From Vagococcus allomyrinae (GTDB taxonomy: Bacteria > Bacillota > Bacilli > Lactobacillales > Vagococcaceae), in NCBI RefSeq assembly GCF_017829975.1, contig NZ_JAEEGA010000009.1, forward strand, positions 62,001 to 126,000: a DNA stretch of 64,000 nucleotides, in the 5' to 3' direction. The translations under genes were made by a program, and so were the position numbers. This document shows positions 8,280 to 17,353 of the stretch, piece by piece. Under the pieces are notes generated by a model that searched no databases, had not been told where the DNA came from, and saw only the letters and a list, made by a program, of their open reading frames with translations. Position 1 is the stretch's first letter. Every line of letters begins with the position of its first letter.

Positions 8280-9677
8280 ATGACAACATATCAGTTTCCA
8301 GCAGGATTTTGGTGGGGATCTGCAGCCAGCGGTCCACAAACAGAAGGTCGTTTACCAGGCGATGGCAAAGGTGATAGTATTTGGGATCAGTGGTATCAAG
8401 AATCACCTGAGCGTTTCTTTAATCAGGTTGGACCAGAAAAAACCTCTCAATTTTTAACAAAATACCAAGAAGATATTCAATTGATGAAAGCGACAGGCCA
8501 TACCTCTTTTCGTACCAGTATTCAATGGAGTCGCTTGATTCCTGAGGGCACTGGGGAGGTTAATCAACAAGCGGTAACATTCTACAACAAAGTGATTGAT
8601 GAATTGTTGGCTAATGATATTGAGCCTTTTATTAATTTATTCCATTTTGATATGCCAATGGCTCTTCAAGCTAAGGGTGGTTGGTTGAATCGGGAAACAG
8701 TGGATGCTTATGTTGAATTTGCTAAAACCTGTTTTGAATTATTTGGAGACCGTGTGACTAAATGGTTTACTCATAATGAACCGATAGTGCCTGTTGAAGG
8801 GGGCTATTTATACGATTTTCACTACCCGAACCACATTAATATGAAGGAAGCTGTTCAAGTTGGGTATCATGAAAACTTAGCCAGTGCTAAGGCGATTAAA
8901 GTTTATCATTCCTTAGGGCTAGCAGGTGAAATTGGGATTATCTTAAACTTAACACCGAGTTACCCGCGCGATCCTGAGAATGAGGCAGATGTTAAAGCAG
9001 CTAACTATGCGGATCTATTTTTCAACCGTTCATTTTTAGACCCAGCTATTAAAGGCGAATTTCCAGTTGGTTTAATCGAGGTGATTAAGGAATTAGAGAT
9101 GATGCCGCAAATTGAAGAGGGTGATCTTGAGACGATTAAGGAGAATACTATTGATTTATTAGGCATCAATTATTACCAGCCTCGTCGCATTAAGGCGAAA
9201 GAGTCCGCAGTCGATCATTCGAATGGTCCACTGCCTGATGATTATTTTGACAACTATGAGATGCCAGGTCGTAAAATGAATCCTTACCGTGGTTGGGAAA
9301 TTTACGAAAAAGGTGTTTATGATATTTTAACCAATGTGCGAGAAAACTATGGCAATATTCGTTGTTATATTTCTGAAAACGGCATGGGAGTTGAAGGAGA
9401 AGAGCAGTATATCGATGAGAATGGGGCAATTCAAGACGATTACCGAATTGAGTTTGTTAAGGATCATTTGAAATTTGTTCATCAAGCCATTCAAGAAGGA
9501 AGTAATGTTCAAGGGTATCACATGTGGACATGTATGGATAACTGGTCATGGATGAATGCCTATAAAAATCGTTACGGGTTTATTGCGGTTGATCTTGAGC
9601 AAGATGGCAAACGGACGATTAAAAAAAGTGGTCATTGGTATAAGGCAGTTTCTGATGCCAATGGGTTTAATGATTAA
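8280..9677 (+). CDS. GH1 6-phospho-beta-glucosidase
   Basis: This 465-residue cytoplasmic enzyme belongs to glycoside hydrolase family 1. The acid/base Glu is in THNEP (E167) and the nucleophile Glu is in SENG (E366). The start, FPAGFWWGSAASGPQTEG, and the NAYKNRYGF region near the C-terminus are typical of enzymes that accept 6-phosphorylated beta-glucosides from the PTS. It probably splits the phosphosugar brought in by the divergent EIIC into glucose-6-phosphate and glucose or an aglycone. A clear promoter with overlapping operators precedes it and a strong terminator follows. Confidence 0.93.
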   Translation: MTTYQFPAGFWWGSAASGPQTEGRLPGDGKGDSIWDQWYQESPERFFNQVGPEKTSQFLTKYQEDIQLMKATGHTSFRTSIQWSRLIPEGTGEVNQQAVTFYNKVIDELLANDIEPFINLFHFDMPMALQAKGGWLNRETVDAYVEFAKTCFELFGDRVTKWFTHNEPIVPVEGGYLYDFHYPNHINMKEAVQVGYHENLASAKAIKVYHSLGLAGEIGIILNLTPSYPRDPENEADVKAANYADLFFNRSFLDPAIKGEFPVGLIEVIKELEMMPQIEEGDLETIKENTIDLLGINYYQPRRIKAKESAVDHSNGPLPDDYFDNYEMPGRKMNPYRGWEIYEKGVYDILTNVRENYGNIRCYISENGMGVEGEEQYIDENGAIQDDYRIEFVKDHLKFVHQAIQEGSNVQGYHMWTCMDNWSWMNAYKNRYGFIAVDLEQDGKRTIKKSGHWYKAVSDANGFND

Positions 9678-9690
9678 TTAATGTTTATCT

Positions 9691-9729
9691 AACTGACAGG
9701 AAAGCTTTCTTTTTCCTGTTAGTTTTTTT
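9691..9729 (+). terminator. Intrinsic terminator after the GH1 gene
   Basis: A 13-bp stem (AACTGACAGGAAA with one G-T pair in its complement) is followed by seven T. It isolates the beta-glucosidase gene from the downstream penicillin-binding protein gene. Confidence 0.88.
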
Positions 9730-9833
9730 ATTTCTTAAGGTTTGTTAATCATTGGGCAAACAATGATTAAATACTTTGACTCCCTCGGCTTTTATGCGTA
9801 AACTAAAGGTAATTGAGAAAATGGGGAATTCGT

Positions 9834-11660
9834 ATGAAAAAACGTAGAAATTTGGATCCAATTATGGAACGCAGAAGAGTCGCTAGAATTTTTTTCATTT
9901 TGGCAATTTTGGTCTTTATGCTATTTATTGGACGATTATCATATATAGTGAGTGCGGGGAAAGTCGGAAAAGTTTCCTTAGATGAAAAAACGAAACAACT
10001 GTATCAGGGAGAAGAGCCAGTAGTGGCCAAGCGGGGGACTATTTACGATCGCAATGGCGAAATTATTGCCACGGAAGTCTCCTCTTATTTAATGTACGTG
10101 GTGTTGGATGAAACGTATCAAGGCATTGCGGATACTAAAACAGGAAAGCGGCCAATTCTTTATTTGGAAGAAGACAAAAAAGCGAAAGCTGCTGAAATTA
10201 TTGAAAAACACTTAGGCATTCCAAGGGATGAACTGGACAAGTATTTAAATCCTGGCAAGAACGAAGCGGGCAAACCCATTCTGTATTCTGAGTTTGGCAC
10301 TAAGGGCAAAGGGATTGACATTGAAACGAAAAAAAAGCTGGAAGAAGAGTTTGAGGCAGCCGGCATTAAAGGGTTCTATTTTAAAGAGAGCCAAAGCCGG
10401 ATGTATCCTAATGGTGAATTTGCTTCTTATATGGTAGGCTATACTGATTTTCCAGAGGATAAGGCTGCAGTTGGTGTTCTGGGGATTGAAGCTATGTATG
10501 ATGAAGTGTTAAGTGGAACTAATGGAAAAATTCGTTTTGAAAAAGACAGTCAAGGCCGTAAAATTCCAGGGACAGTGGTGGAAATGTCTAAAAAAGAAGA
10601 TGGCGCGGATATTTATACCACTTTTGATGTCAAGTTGCAAAGTTATGCTGAGGAACTCATGAGCGATATTTACAGCCAGTATGCGATGACCGATATGAGA
10701 GTGATGTTGGCAGACGCTAAGACGGGAAATATTTTAGCCGCTTCTCAGCGGCCGACATTCAATCCGGAAACGAAAGAGGGACTTTCAGATACAGAGACTC
10801 AACAAGCCATGTGGCGAAATTTGTTAATTGAAGATCCGTCCTATGAGCCAGGTTCTACAATGAAAGTATTTACGGCAGCAGCGGCGATTGATTCAGGTAA
10901 TTTTGATGAGAATGCGACCTTTATGTCGGGAAACATTAAGGTAGATGATGCGACGATTAATGACCACAATGTGGTGGGTAAGGGTCTGATGACTTATCGA
11001 CAAGCTTTTGCTTGGTCCAGTAATGTGGGAATGGTTCACTTGCAGGAGGCTATGGGGCCCACTTGGCAAACTTATTTAGATAAATTTGGTTTTGGTAAAT
11101 CAACTAATTCAGGACTTTCAGGTGAAAGTTCAGGGGTTATTCAAGACTCGACGACCGTTGATAGAGCGATGACGGCCTATGGTCAGGGGATTGGTGTAAC
11201 CAACTTTCAGATGATGCAGGGATTTACTGCGATCGCCAATCAAGGGAAGATGATGAAGCTTAATTTTATTGAAAAAATTGTGACAGATGGCAAGGAAGAA
11301 GTTATTGAACCAGAGGTTATTGGCGAGCCGATCCGCCCTGAAACGGCGACAAAAGTTTTGGACTTAATGCACGATGTGGTGACATTGCCCGACTATGGTC
11401 TGGGAACGATGTACGCGATTGAAGGCTATAATGTTGGGGCGAAAACGGGGACTGCTCAAATTTTTGAAAATGGCGGATATCTTCAGGATCAGTATATTCA
11501 ATCAGTTGTTCAAATGGCACCAATTGAAGATCCGGAATTTATCGTTTATGTGACGATCAATAAGGCAGGATCACGCGTTGATGTGCCAACAGATATTATT
11601 GCACCAATTTCCAATAACTTGTTAAAACGAGCCTTGGAACTGAAAAAATTAACGGAATAA
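9834..11660 (+). CDS. Class B penicillin-binding protein (transpeptidase)
   Basis: The 608-residue protein is a class B PBP that cross-links peptidoglycan. A short cytoplasmic Lys/Arg-rich tail leads into one membrane anchor (about residues 16-40). A dimerisation domain follows, with the RGTIYDRNG motif near residue 65. The transpeptidase domain has all three active-site motifs: SxxK (STMK, S341), SxN (SSN, 395-397) and KTG (K537). No PASTA domains follow, unlike many PBP2x proteins. ATG 9834 follows GGGGA at a good spacing; TTG 9813 is less likely. The gene is monocistronic. It resembles PbpX/FtsI-type proteins but I cannot assign the exact paralogue. Confidence 0.92.
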   Translation: MKKRRNLDPIMERRRVARIFFILAILVFMLFIGRLSYIVSAGKVGKVSLDEKTKQLYQGEEPVVAKRGTIYDRNGEIIATEVSSYLMYVVLDETYQGIADTKTGKRPILYLEEDKKAKAAEIIEKHLGIPRDELDKYLNPGKNEAGKPILYSEFGTKGKGIDIETKKKLEEEFEAAGIKGFYFKESQSRMYPNGEFASYMVGYTDFPEDKAAVGVLGIEAMYDEVLSGTNGKIRFEKDSQGRKIPGTVVEMSKKEDGADIYTTFDVKLQSYAEELMSDIYSQYAMTDMRVMLADAKTGNILAASQRPTFNPETKEGLSDTETQQAMWRNLLIEDPSYEPGSTMKVFTAAAAIDSGNFDENATFMSGNIKVDDATINDHNVVGKGLMTYRQAFAWSSNVGMVHLQEAMGPTWQTYLDKFGFGKSTNSGLSGESSGVIQDSTTVDRAMTAYGQGIGVTNFQMMQGFTAIANQGKMMKLNFIEKIVTDGKEEVIEPEVIGEPIRPETATKVLDLMHDVVTLPDYGLGTMYAIEGYNVGAKTGTAQIFENGGYLQDQYIQSVVQMAPIEDPEFIVYVTINKAGSRVDVPTDIIAPISNNLLKRALELKKLTE

Positions 11661-11664
11661 CCGG

Positions 11665-11699
11665 ACAACCATCATGGAAAAAGTGATGGTTGTTTTTTT
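11665..11699 (+). terminator. Intrinsic terminator after the PBP gene
   Basis: A 10-bp stem (ACAACCATCA/TGATGGTTGT) is followed by a run of T immediately after the PBP stop codon. Confidence 0.9.
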
Positions 11700-11728
11700 A
11701 TTTTTCACACGTTGATAAAAAGTGAGGG

Positions 11729-11902
11729 CTAGCTTTTATCTTGTTGTGATTCTTGTGTGCCTACTTGTTTAGCTAAAGCGAACCATCCCGCCAGTCCTAA
11801 GTGGATCATCAGGCTAACTAAACAAAAGTAGATGAAGCCTAAAACTTTCAATAGGACGAGACAAAATATGACAATAGCGCAAATCCCAATAGTCGTCTTC
11901 AT
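11729..11902 (-). CDS. Small membrane protein (57 aa)
   Basis: A 57-codon frame on the minus strand begins MKTTIGICAIVIFCLVLLK and has two hydrophobic stretches (about residues 4-20 and 22-42) before a polar tail rich in Gln. An excellent AAGGAG site lies 9 bases before the ATG, which is the main reason to accept such a short gene. Its function is unknown. It is convergent with the PBP gene and separated from it by that gene's terminator. Confidence 0.6.
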   Translation of the reverse strand: MKTTIGICAIVIFCLVLLKVLGFIYFCLVSLMIHLGLAGWFALAKQVGTQESQQDKS

Positions 11903-12013
11903 TTTACGGCGCTCCTTTTTCTGTTGGTTTAATGAGAGGGTCGCTTGTGAGTGGCAAGCGTATCTGGTTTTATTAACTGATATTATAGCAAGGAAATAGC
12001 GGCGTGTCTGCGA

Positions 12014-12053
12014 ACAAAGTTGTCAGTTTCTGCGGTCTATCTGACAACTTTGT
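12014..12053. repeat. 13-bp perfect inverted repeat upstream of the AraC gene
   Basis: ACAAAGTTGTCAG and its exact complement flank a 14-base spacer. No T-tract follows, so it is not an obvious terminator. It lies about 165 bases before the AraC-family gene at 12220 and could be an operator. The rest of the 11903-12219 gap shows no gene. Confidence 0.45.
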
Positions 12054-12219
12054 CAGGTTAAATCTGAAATCAACTACGCCCACCACTTACGGGGTTTTTG
12101 GTTGATGAATTAAGCAGAAAAGAGTATTTTCCCTTTTAAAGAGATACGGTATACTTGCACTATCATGGACAGGTCTTGACTGACGTGTACTGATATAACA
12201 AATAAGAAGGAGATCAGAG

Positions 12220-13059
12220 ATGAATTCGAGTTATCGACATGAGGTGATTAAACCTGATGAGTTGTTAGAGGTAAAGCTGTTTGCGTTTAAAGCGGATAGT
12301 TATGAGCGCATTATTGCGCCCCATTGGCATGCTAGTGTGGAAATTCTCTACTGTATTGAGGGACAATTAGTCGTGCATGCGGAAATGAACCAGTATTTAT
12401 TGGAGCGAGGAGACATGATGTTACTCAATTCAAATGTGGTCCATTCGACCAACAGTCCGATCAAGAATCATATTTTAGTCATTCAGTTGCCGCTGAAATT
12501 TATGCAAAAAGTCACGGAGAATCATTACAATCAACAGTATGTTTTTGAATTGAATAGCGCTAAAAATCCGGCTGGCGCTGAGTTAAACAATTGCTTGGCA
12601 AAGATGATTGTGGAAGCGCAAGATGAGACGACAGAAGGTCGTTTGGCCACTAAAATTGCCGTTTATCAGCTGATGTTGAGCTTACTTAACCACCACAAAC
12701 AGCCTTTAGATGATCAAATTCGGTTGAAAACGGTGGAAAACCAAAAGAAACTCGTTGAAATAGTTAATTACATAAAAGGGAACTATCAAACTGATTTATC
12801 TTTGACAGCAGTGGCCTCCCATTTTAATTATTCCCGAACGTATTTTTCAAAATTTTTCAAAAAGAATATGGGCACAAACTTTTCCGACTATTTAAGTTTG
12901 ATACGTATTGAGCACGCTCAAAATTTATTAATCCATTCGGAATGGACAATTCTCGATATTGCCATATCTTCAGGTTTTAATAATGTTCGGACTTTTTTCG
13001 GCGCCTTTGAAAAATACCATCAGATGTCGCCAAGTGAATTTCGCAAAAAAAGAAAATGA
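12220..13059 (+). CDS. AraC-family regulator with cupin sensor domain
   Basis: This is a 279-residue transcription activator. An N-terminal cupin-like domain (about residues 25-100, HWHASVEILYCIEGQL and LERGDMMLL) should bind the sugar inducer. Two helix-turn-helix units of the AraC type (about 185-279) follow, with YSRTYFSKFFKKNMGTNFSDY and the closing F..AFEKYHQMSPSEFRK signature. It lies 113 bases upstream of the PTS EIIC and GH3 genes on the same strand and is very likely their activator. An AAGGAG site precedes the ATG. Confidence 0.9.
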   Translation: MNSSYRHEVIKPDELLEVKLFAFKADSYERIIAPHWHASVEILYCIEGQLVVHAEMNQYLLERGDMMLLNSNVVHSTNSPIKNHILVIQLPLKFMQKVTENHYNQQYVFELNSAKNPAGAELNNCLAKMIVEAQDETTEGRLATKIAVYQLMLSLLNHHKQPLDDQIRLKTVENQKKLVEIVNYIKGNYQTDLSLTAVASHFNYSRTYFSKFFKKNMGTNFSDYLSLIRIEHAQNLLIHSEWTILDIAISSGFNNVRTFFGAFEKYHQMSPSEFRKKRK

Positions 13060-13106
13060 CAATATTGTTCCGAAATCATGGTAATTGAATACCGTTGTTT
13101 AGATAA

Positions 13107-13120
13107 TGAAACCGTTATAA
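13107..13120. promoter_or_regulatory. Candidate cre site overlapping a -10 box
   Basis: TGAAACCGTTATAA matches the cre consensus TGWAANCGNTNWCA at 13 of 14 positions. Its right half overlaps a TATAAT -10 box (13116-13121) about 50 bases before the EIIC start, so CcpA bound there would block the promoter of the EIIC-GH3 operon. Confidence 0.6.
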
Positions 13121-13172
13121 TGAGATGGACATATAAATAAGTCTAGCGATTTAAACTAGGAGGAATTGGAAG

Positions 13173-14456
13173 ATGAAAGAAAAAGTCATTTCATGGTTTG
13201 ACCGAGTTAACCCTTATTTTGACAAGTTGGGAACCAATATTTATTTACAAGCGTTATCGGCTTCAATGATGGCAACCTTAGGGCCAGTTTTTTTAGGGTC
13301 AATGAGTTTATTACTGGTTATTTTTATTGGCAATACGGGGAAAAATAGCGAATTTTTACAAGGTTTTGTGCCAGTCCTAAGTCAGGTTACTAATTTTACA
13401 ATCGGTGCCATGGCAGTGTATGTGGTGATTTTGTTAGGCAAAAACTTAGCCAATCGCTTAGTGCCAAATGACGATGGTATCTCGGCTGCATTGATTGCCT
13501 TAATGTGTTTTTTGATTGTAACCCCCTCTGCTTCAATGCCAGTAGAGGATGGGGCAGTGACGGTGCTGCCAACGACGTGGTTGGGAGCCCAAGGTGTTTT
13601 TACAGCTATTATCATCGGTTTGGTTGTGGGGAAAGGGTATGCTTTGATTAAGCAACGAGGTTGGACAATCAAAATGCCTGCTGGTGTGCCGCCAATGGTA
13701 ACGCGGGTCTTTGAAGCGCTGATTCCAACCATCATCTTGGGGATCGTGTTTATTGTCATCGCACGCCTCTTTTTATTCACTCCTTATGAAACGATGCACC
13801 AACTGGTTTACACGACTATTCAACAACCGCTTAAAGGGTTAGGTGGGACGATTGGGGCGATGATCGTCATCAGCATTGTTCAGCAAGTGTTATGGTTTTT
13901 CGGCATCCATGGAACCAATGTGATTATGCCGATTATGATGCCAATTTGGATGGCTCTAGATATGGAAAATCTAGAAGCGGTTGCGGCTGGTCAAACACCG
14001 CCCAATATTTTGGGGAATGCTTTTTTCACCACAATTACCTGGGGTGGAATGGCTTTGGGCTTAGTGTTTTTGATGTTGGTCTCTAAAAGTAAACAGTACC
14101 GTGAGTTAGGTAAGATTTCGATTATTCCGGCACTTTTTGGGATTACGGAACCGGTCATTTTTGGAACACCCTTAGTGTTAAACTTTAAGTTTGCTTTTCC
14201 TTTTATATTTAATAACACGATTGCCATTATCATTTCTTATGTGTTGATCAAAATTGGGATAGTAGCCCGCTTTACAGGAGCCGCTACGGTATTTGGACTA
14301 CCGGTAGGTGTTTTTGCAGCAGTTCAAGGTAAGGGATCGATTATCGTCTTAATGTTGTTACTACACGTCGTTTTGTCGCCATTATTATGGTACCCATGGT
14401 TTAAGTGGGCGGAGAAAGATGCAGTTAAAAAAGAACTAGAAGGAGCAAATAATTAA
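13173..14456 (+). CDS. PTS cellobiose-family EIIC permease (second)
   Basis: This is a 427-residue integral membrane PTS channel of the lactose/cellobiose family. It starts MKEKVISWFDRVNPYFDKLG and contains VLWFFGIHGTN, GITEPVIFGTPLVLN and the KMPAGVPPMV loop seen in CelB-like proteins. It is a different paralogue from the one at 6767-8035. No EIIA or EIIB is encoded beside it. The GH3 gene starts on the base after its stop codon, so the two form one operon, presumably activated by the upstream AraC protein and repressed through the cre-like site. An AGGAGG site precedes the ATG. Confidence 0.93.
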   Translation: MKEKVISWFDRVNPYFDKLGTNIYLQALSASMMATLGPVFLGSMSLLLVIFIGNTGKNSEFLQGFVPVLSQVTNFTIGAMAVYVVILLGKNLANRLVPNDDGISAALIALMCFLIVTPSASMPVEDGAVTVLPTTWLGAQGVFTAIIIGLVVGKGYALIKQRGWTIKMPAGVPPMVTRVFEALIPTIILGIVFIVIARLFLFTPYETMHQLVYTTIQQPLKGLGGTIGAMIVISIVQQVLWFFGIHGTNVIMPIMMPIWMALDMENLEAVAAGQTPPNILGNAFFTTITWGGMALGLVFLMLVSKSKQYRELGKISIIPALFGITEPVIFGTPLVLNFKFAFPFIFNNTIAIIISYVLIKIGIVARFTGAATVFGLPVGVFAAVQGKGSIIVLMLLLHVVLSPLLWYPWFKWAEKDAVKKELEGANN

Positions 14457-16676
14457 ATGGATAATCAACAATTAGTCACACTCTTAAGTGAGTTGACGAT
14501 CGACGAGAAGATTGGCCAGTTGGTTCAATTATCAGGTGATTTTTTTCAAGAAGATGAGGCTATGTTAGTCGGGCCTCAGAAAAAGCTGGGCATTAATGAA
14601 GCGATGATTGAATTGGTCGGCTCAGTTTTAAATGTGACAGGGGCAGAGAAGGTTCGCCAAATTCAGGATAACTATCTAGCTAAAAGTCGTCATAAGATTC
14701 CCTTGATGTTTATGGCAGATATTATTTATGGCTATCAAACAGTTTACCCGATCCCCTTAGGTCAAGCGGCTTCTTGGAATCCTGAGTTGATTGAAGAAGG
14801 TTATCAAAAAATTGCCTTGGAATCCGTGGCTGGCGGTGCTCACGTGACTTATGCACCGATGGTGGATTTAGTTAAGGATCCAAGGTGGGGGCGTTGTTTG
14901 GAATCGACAGGTGAAGATGTCTATTTAAATTCTCGTTATGCTGAGGCCATGGTTAGAGGCTTTCAGCACAACTTTGATCAAGGGCAAGGTCTGGCTTCTT
15001 GTGTGAAGCATTTTGCGGCATATGGAGCGGCTGAAGGAGGTCGCGATTATAATCATGTGGACATGTCAGAACGGCGTTTGCGTCAAGAGTATTTACCTGC
15101 TTATCAGGCGGCTGTTAATGCGGGCAGTAAATTGGTGATGACATCTTTTAATACGGTCGAAGGCGTGCCAGCTACAGGCAATAAGTGGTTGATGCATGAT
15201 GTATTACGAGAAGAATGGGGCTTTGACGGTGTGGTTATTAGTGATTACGCGGCAGTTCAAGAACTTGTGACGCATGGTTATGCTGAAAATAATAAAGAGG
15301 CAACTTATTTGGCAATGGCCGCAAGCAATGACATAGACATGAAGACAGCCTGTTACGCTAATCATTTAGCGGAGTTAATCGCAGAAGGGCGCATTTCCAT
15401 GGAGCAGCTTGATCAAGCTGTGTGGCGCGTACTATGCTTGAAAAACGACTTGGGCTTATTCGAGGATCCTTATCGGGGAGTCTCGCTTGAAGGAGAAAAT
15501 AAGGGGGTTTTTACCTCCGAAAATCGTCAGATGGCTCGGAATATTGCCAGTGAGTCAATGGTCTTACTAAAGAATGAGAATCAGGTGTTGCCTTTAAAAC
15601 CAGAACAAAAAGTGGCGTTGATTGGTCCTTATGGGGATAGTCAAGAGTTAATGGGATTATGGGCAGTTCATGGGCGGATGGAGGATGTGACGACTATCAA
15701 GGAGGCGATGAGTAAACATAGTCCATCAGTCAGTTATGAACAAGGGTGCGATATGCTAGAAGATTACACTTTTTTAGGTGAGTTTGGTTATTCGCAAAAA
15801 ATTATTTCAGGCGTTGAATTAAGCCCTGAGGAAAAAGAAGCAACAAAGGATGGGGCGATTAAGCTAGCTTCAGAGTCTGATGTGATTGTGATGGCCTTAG
15901 GTGAGCACACGTTACAAAGTGGCGAGGCAGGTAGTCGCACCTCTTTGAGGCTTCCATTGAAGCAACAAGAGTTGCTCAAGGAGTTAGCTGAATTGAGAAA
16001 ACCGCTTGTTTTACTAACCATCAGTGGACGACCACTTGTTTTAACAGAAGAGGTGGCACTAGTCGATGGGCTTATTCAAGCCTGGTTCCCTGGAACAGAA
16101 GGGGGCAATGCCTTAGCGGATATATTGTATGGCAAGATCAATCCGTCTGGACGGCTTACTCAAAGTTTTCCCTTTAATGAAGGTCAGATTCCCGTCTATT
16201 ACAATAACTATAGCACTGGGCGCCCTGAAAATGAATCTCAACATAGCGGTCGCTTCGTCTCCAAGTATTTAGATGCTCCCAACCAACCGCTGTTTCCATT
16301 TGGTTATGGACTATCCTATCACGAAAGCAGCTATTCGGCTTTACAGGTGGATTCAGAGACACTCAGTGCAGAGAACCCATTGACGGTCACGGTCACCGTG
16401 ACTAATTTAGCTGGTCTGGCAGGTCAAGAGGTGGTTCAGCTGTATGTTCGAGATTTATATGCCAGTATTGTTCAACCGGTGAAACTGTTAAAAGGATTTC
16501 AAAAGATTCAGTTGGAAGCCGGCGAAAGTCGTGAGGTCAGCTTTGAAATTTCGGAAGAGATGCTGCGTTTTTATCAACAGGATGGCCAGTTTGCTTCAGA
16601 AGTTGGCGATTTTGATATTTTTATTGGGAGAAATAGTCAGGATTGTCAAAAAATTCGAGTGAGATTAGTGGCGTAA
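14457..16676 (+). CDS. GH3 beta-glucosidase, cytoplasmic
   Basis: The 739-residue enzyme is a three-domain GH3 glycosidase. The N-terminal barrel carries the nucleophile Asp in VISDYAA (D263) and the KHFAAYG and GRDYNHVDMSE motifs. The alpha/beta sandwich follows (about 370-590) and a fibronectin-III-like domain ends the protein (VVQLYVRD, LLKGFQKI). There is no signal peptide, so it acts on imported substrate. Its start abuts the EIIC stop, implying a substrate delivered by the PTS. Most PTS-linked beta-glucosidases are GH1, so whether this enzyme accepts a phosphorylated or an unphosphorylated sugar is open. Confidence 0.92.
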   Translation: MDNQQLVTLLSELTIDEKIGQLVQLSGDFFQEDEAMLVGPQKKLGINEAMIELVGSVLNVTGAEKVRQIQDNYLAKSRHKIPLMFMADIIYGYQTVYPIPLGQAASWNPELIEEGYQKIALESVAGGAHVTYAPMVDLVKDPRWGRCLESTGEDVYLNSRYAEAMVRGFQHNFDQGQGLASCVKHFAAYGAAEGGRDYNHVDMSERRLRQEYLPAYQAAVNAGSKLVMTSFNTVEGVPATGNKWLMHDVLREEWGFDGVVISDYAAVQELVTHGYAENNKEATYLAMAASNDIDMKTACYANHLAELIAEGRISMEQLDQAVWRVLCLKNDLGLFEDPYRGVSLEGENKGVFTSENRQMARNIASESMVLLKNENQVLPLKPEQKVALIGPYGDSQELMGLWAVHGRMEDVTTIKEAMSKHSPSVSYEQGCDMLEDYTFLGEFGYSQKIISGVELSPEEKEATKDGAIKLASESDVIVMALGEHTLQSGEAGSRTSLRLPLKQQELLKELAELRKPLVLLTISGRPLVLTEEVALVDGLIQAWFPGTEGGNALADILYGKINPSGRLTQSFPFNEGQIPVYYNNYSTGRPENESQHSGRFVSKYLDAPNQPLFPFGYGLSYHESSYSALQVDSETLSAENPLTVTVTVTNLAGLAGQEVVQLYVRDLYASIVQPVKLLKGFQKIQLEAGESREVSFEISEEMLRFYQQDGQFASEVGDFDIFIGRNSQDCQKIRVRLVA

Positions 16677-16720
16677 ATTGCAAGGTAGCTAAGGAAACAA
16701 CCAAAGGTTCCCGTAATTTA

Positions 16721-16760
16721 AAAAAACAAAGAGCCCCTAGTTATATAATAACTAGGGGCT
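16721..16760. terminator. Hairpin terminator
   Basis: A 13-bp stem (AGCCCCTAGTTAT with its complement, 16732-16760) sits between the GH3 gene and the convergent small gene at 16877. An A7 tract on its left gives the T-run for minus-strand transcripts. For the plus strand the tail is weak. Confidence 0.7.
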
Positions 16761-16876
16761 GGGGTTTGTTGCCACCATGGACAATGGTGACTCCTTATTA
16801 TAGTTCGACTTTTCTCAATAAGCAATAGCGAAATAGAGTCCGAATATGAACGGTTAAATAACGAAGAATAACTGAA

Positions 16877-17146
16877 TTAGAAACTAGGGAGTAGCAATAA
16901 ATGATCTTGAATCGTGTTTACATTTTTTGATTGAATAAAAGAATCTTTGTAAATCGGGTGACAAGCCTCAATTTGCACTGGACGATTGCTTGCATCGATA
17001 AAATAGTAGCAAAAGCCCCAAGATAGATAGTCAAGTAAGGTTGGCACAGAGAGAGTATCGCCACTATCTAACAGAACTTCATAAATACTTTCTGTAGAGT
17101 GATTGGACACCTGTCTTTTTCGGATGTGCGTGATTTGTTCTTCCAT
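16877..17146 (-). CDS. DUF3892-like small protein
   Basis: The 89-residue protein begins MEEQITHIRKRQ and resembles the DUF3892 family in its ITHIRK...EVLLDSGD pattern, with a cysteine- and tyrosine-rich middle (WGFCYYFIDASN). The family function is unknown. An upstream in-frame start exists at 17233, but the ATG at 17146 follows AAAGGTGGGAT and is clearly better. There is no signal peptide or membrane helix. It stands alone between a terminator hairpin and a divergent promoter region. Confidence 0.55.
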   Translation of the reverse strand: MEEQITHIRKRQVSNHSTESIYEVLLDSGDTLSVPTLLDYLSWGFCYYFIDASNRPVQIEACHPIYKDSFIQSKNVNTIQDHLLLLPSF

Positions 17147-17353
17147 GTTTATCCCACCTTTGTTTAAATATAAGTAAAAAATATCATATAAACAGGATTT
17201 TATAAAAGGGTTTGCTTGTAGTAAGCTTAACAAACGGCTGTTGTTTTATGGAAAATATAACTTGTCAGCGATTTAATCCCGAATTTATTGAATAAATGCC
17301 TATTAAATGATTTAATAGAGAGAGAATAGCTATTAAGAATAGGGGTATGACAG

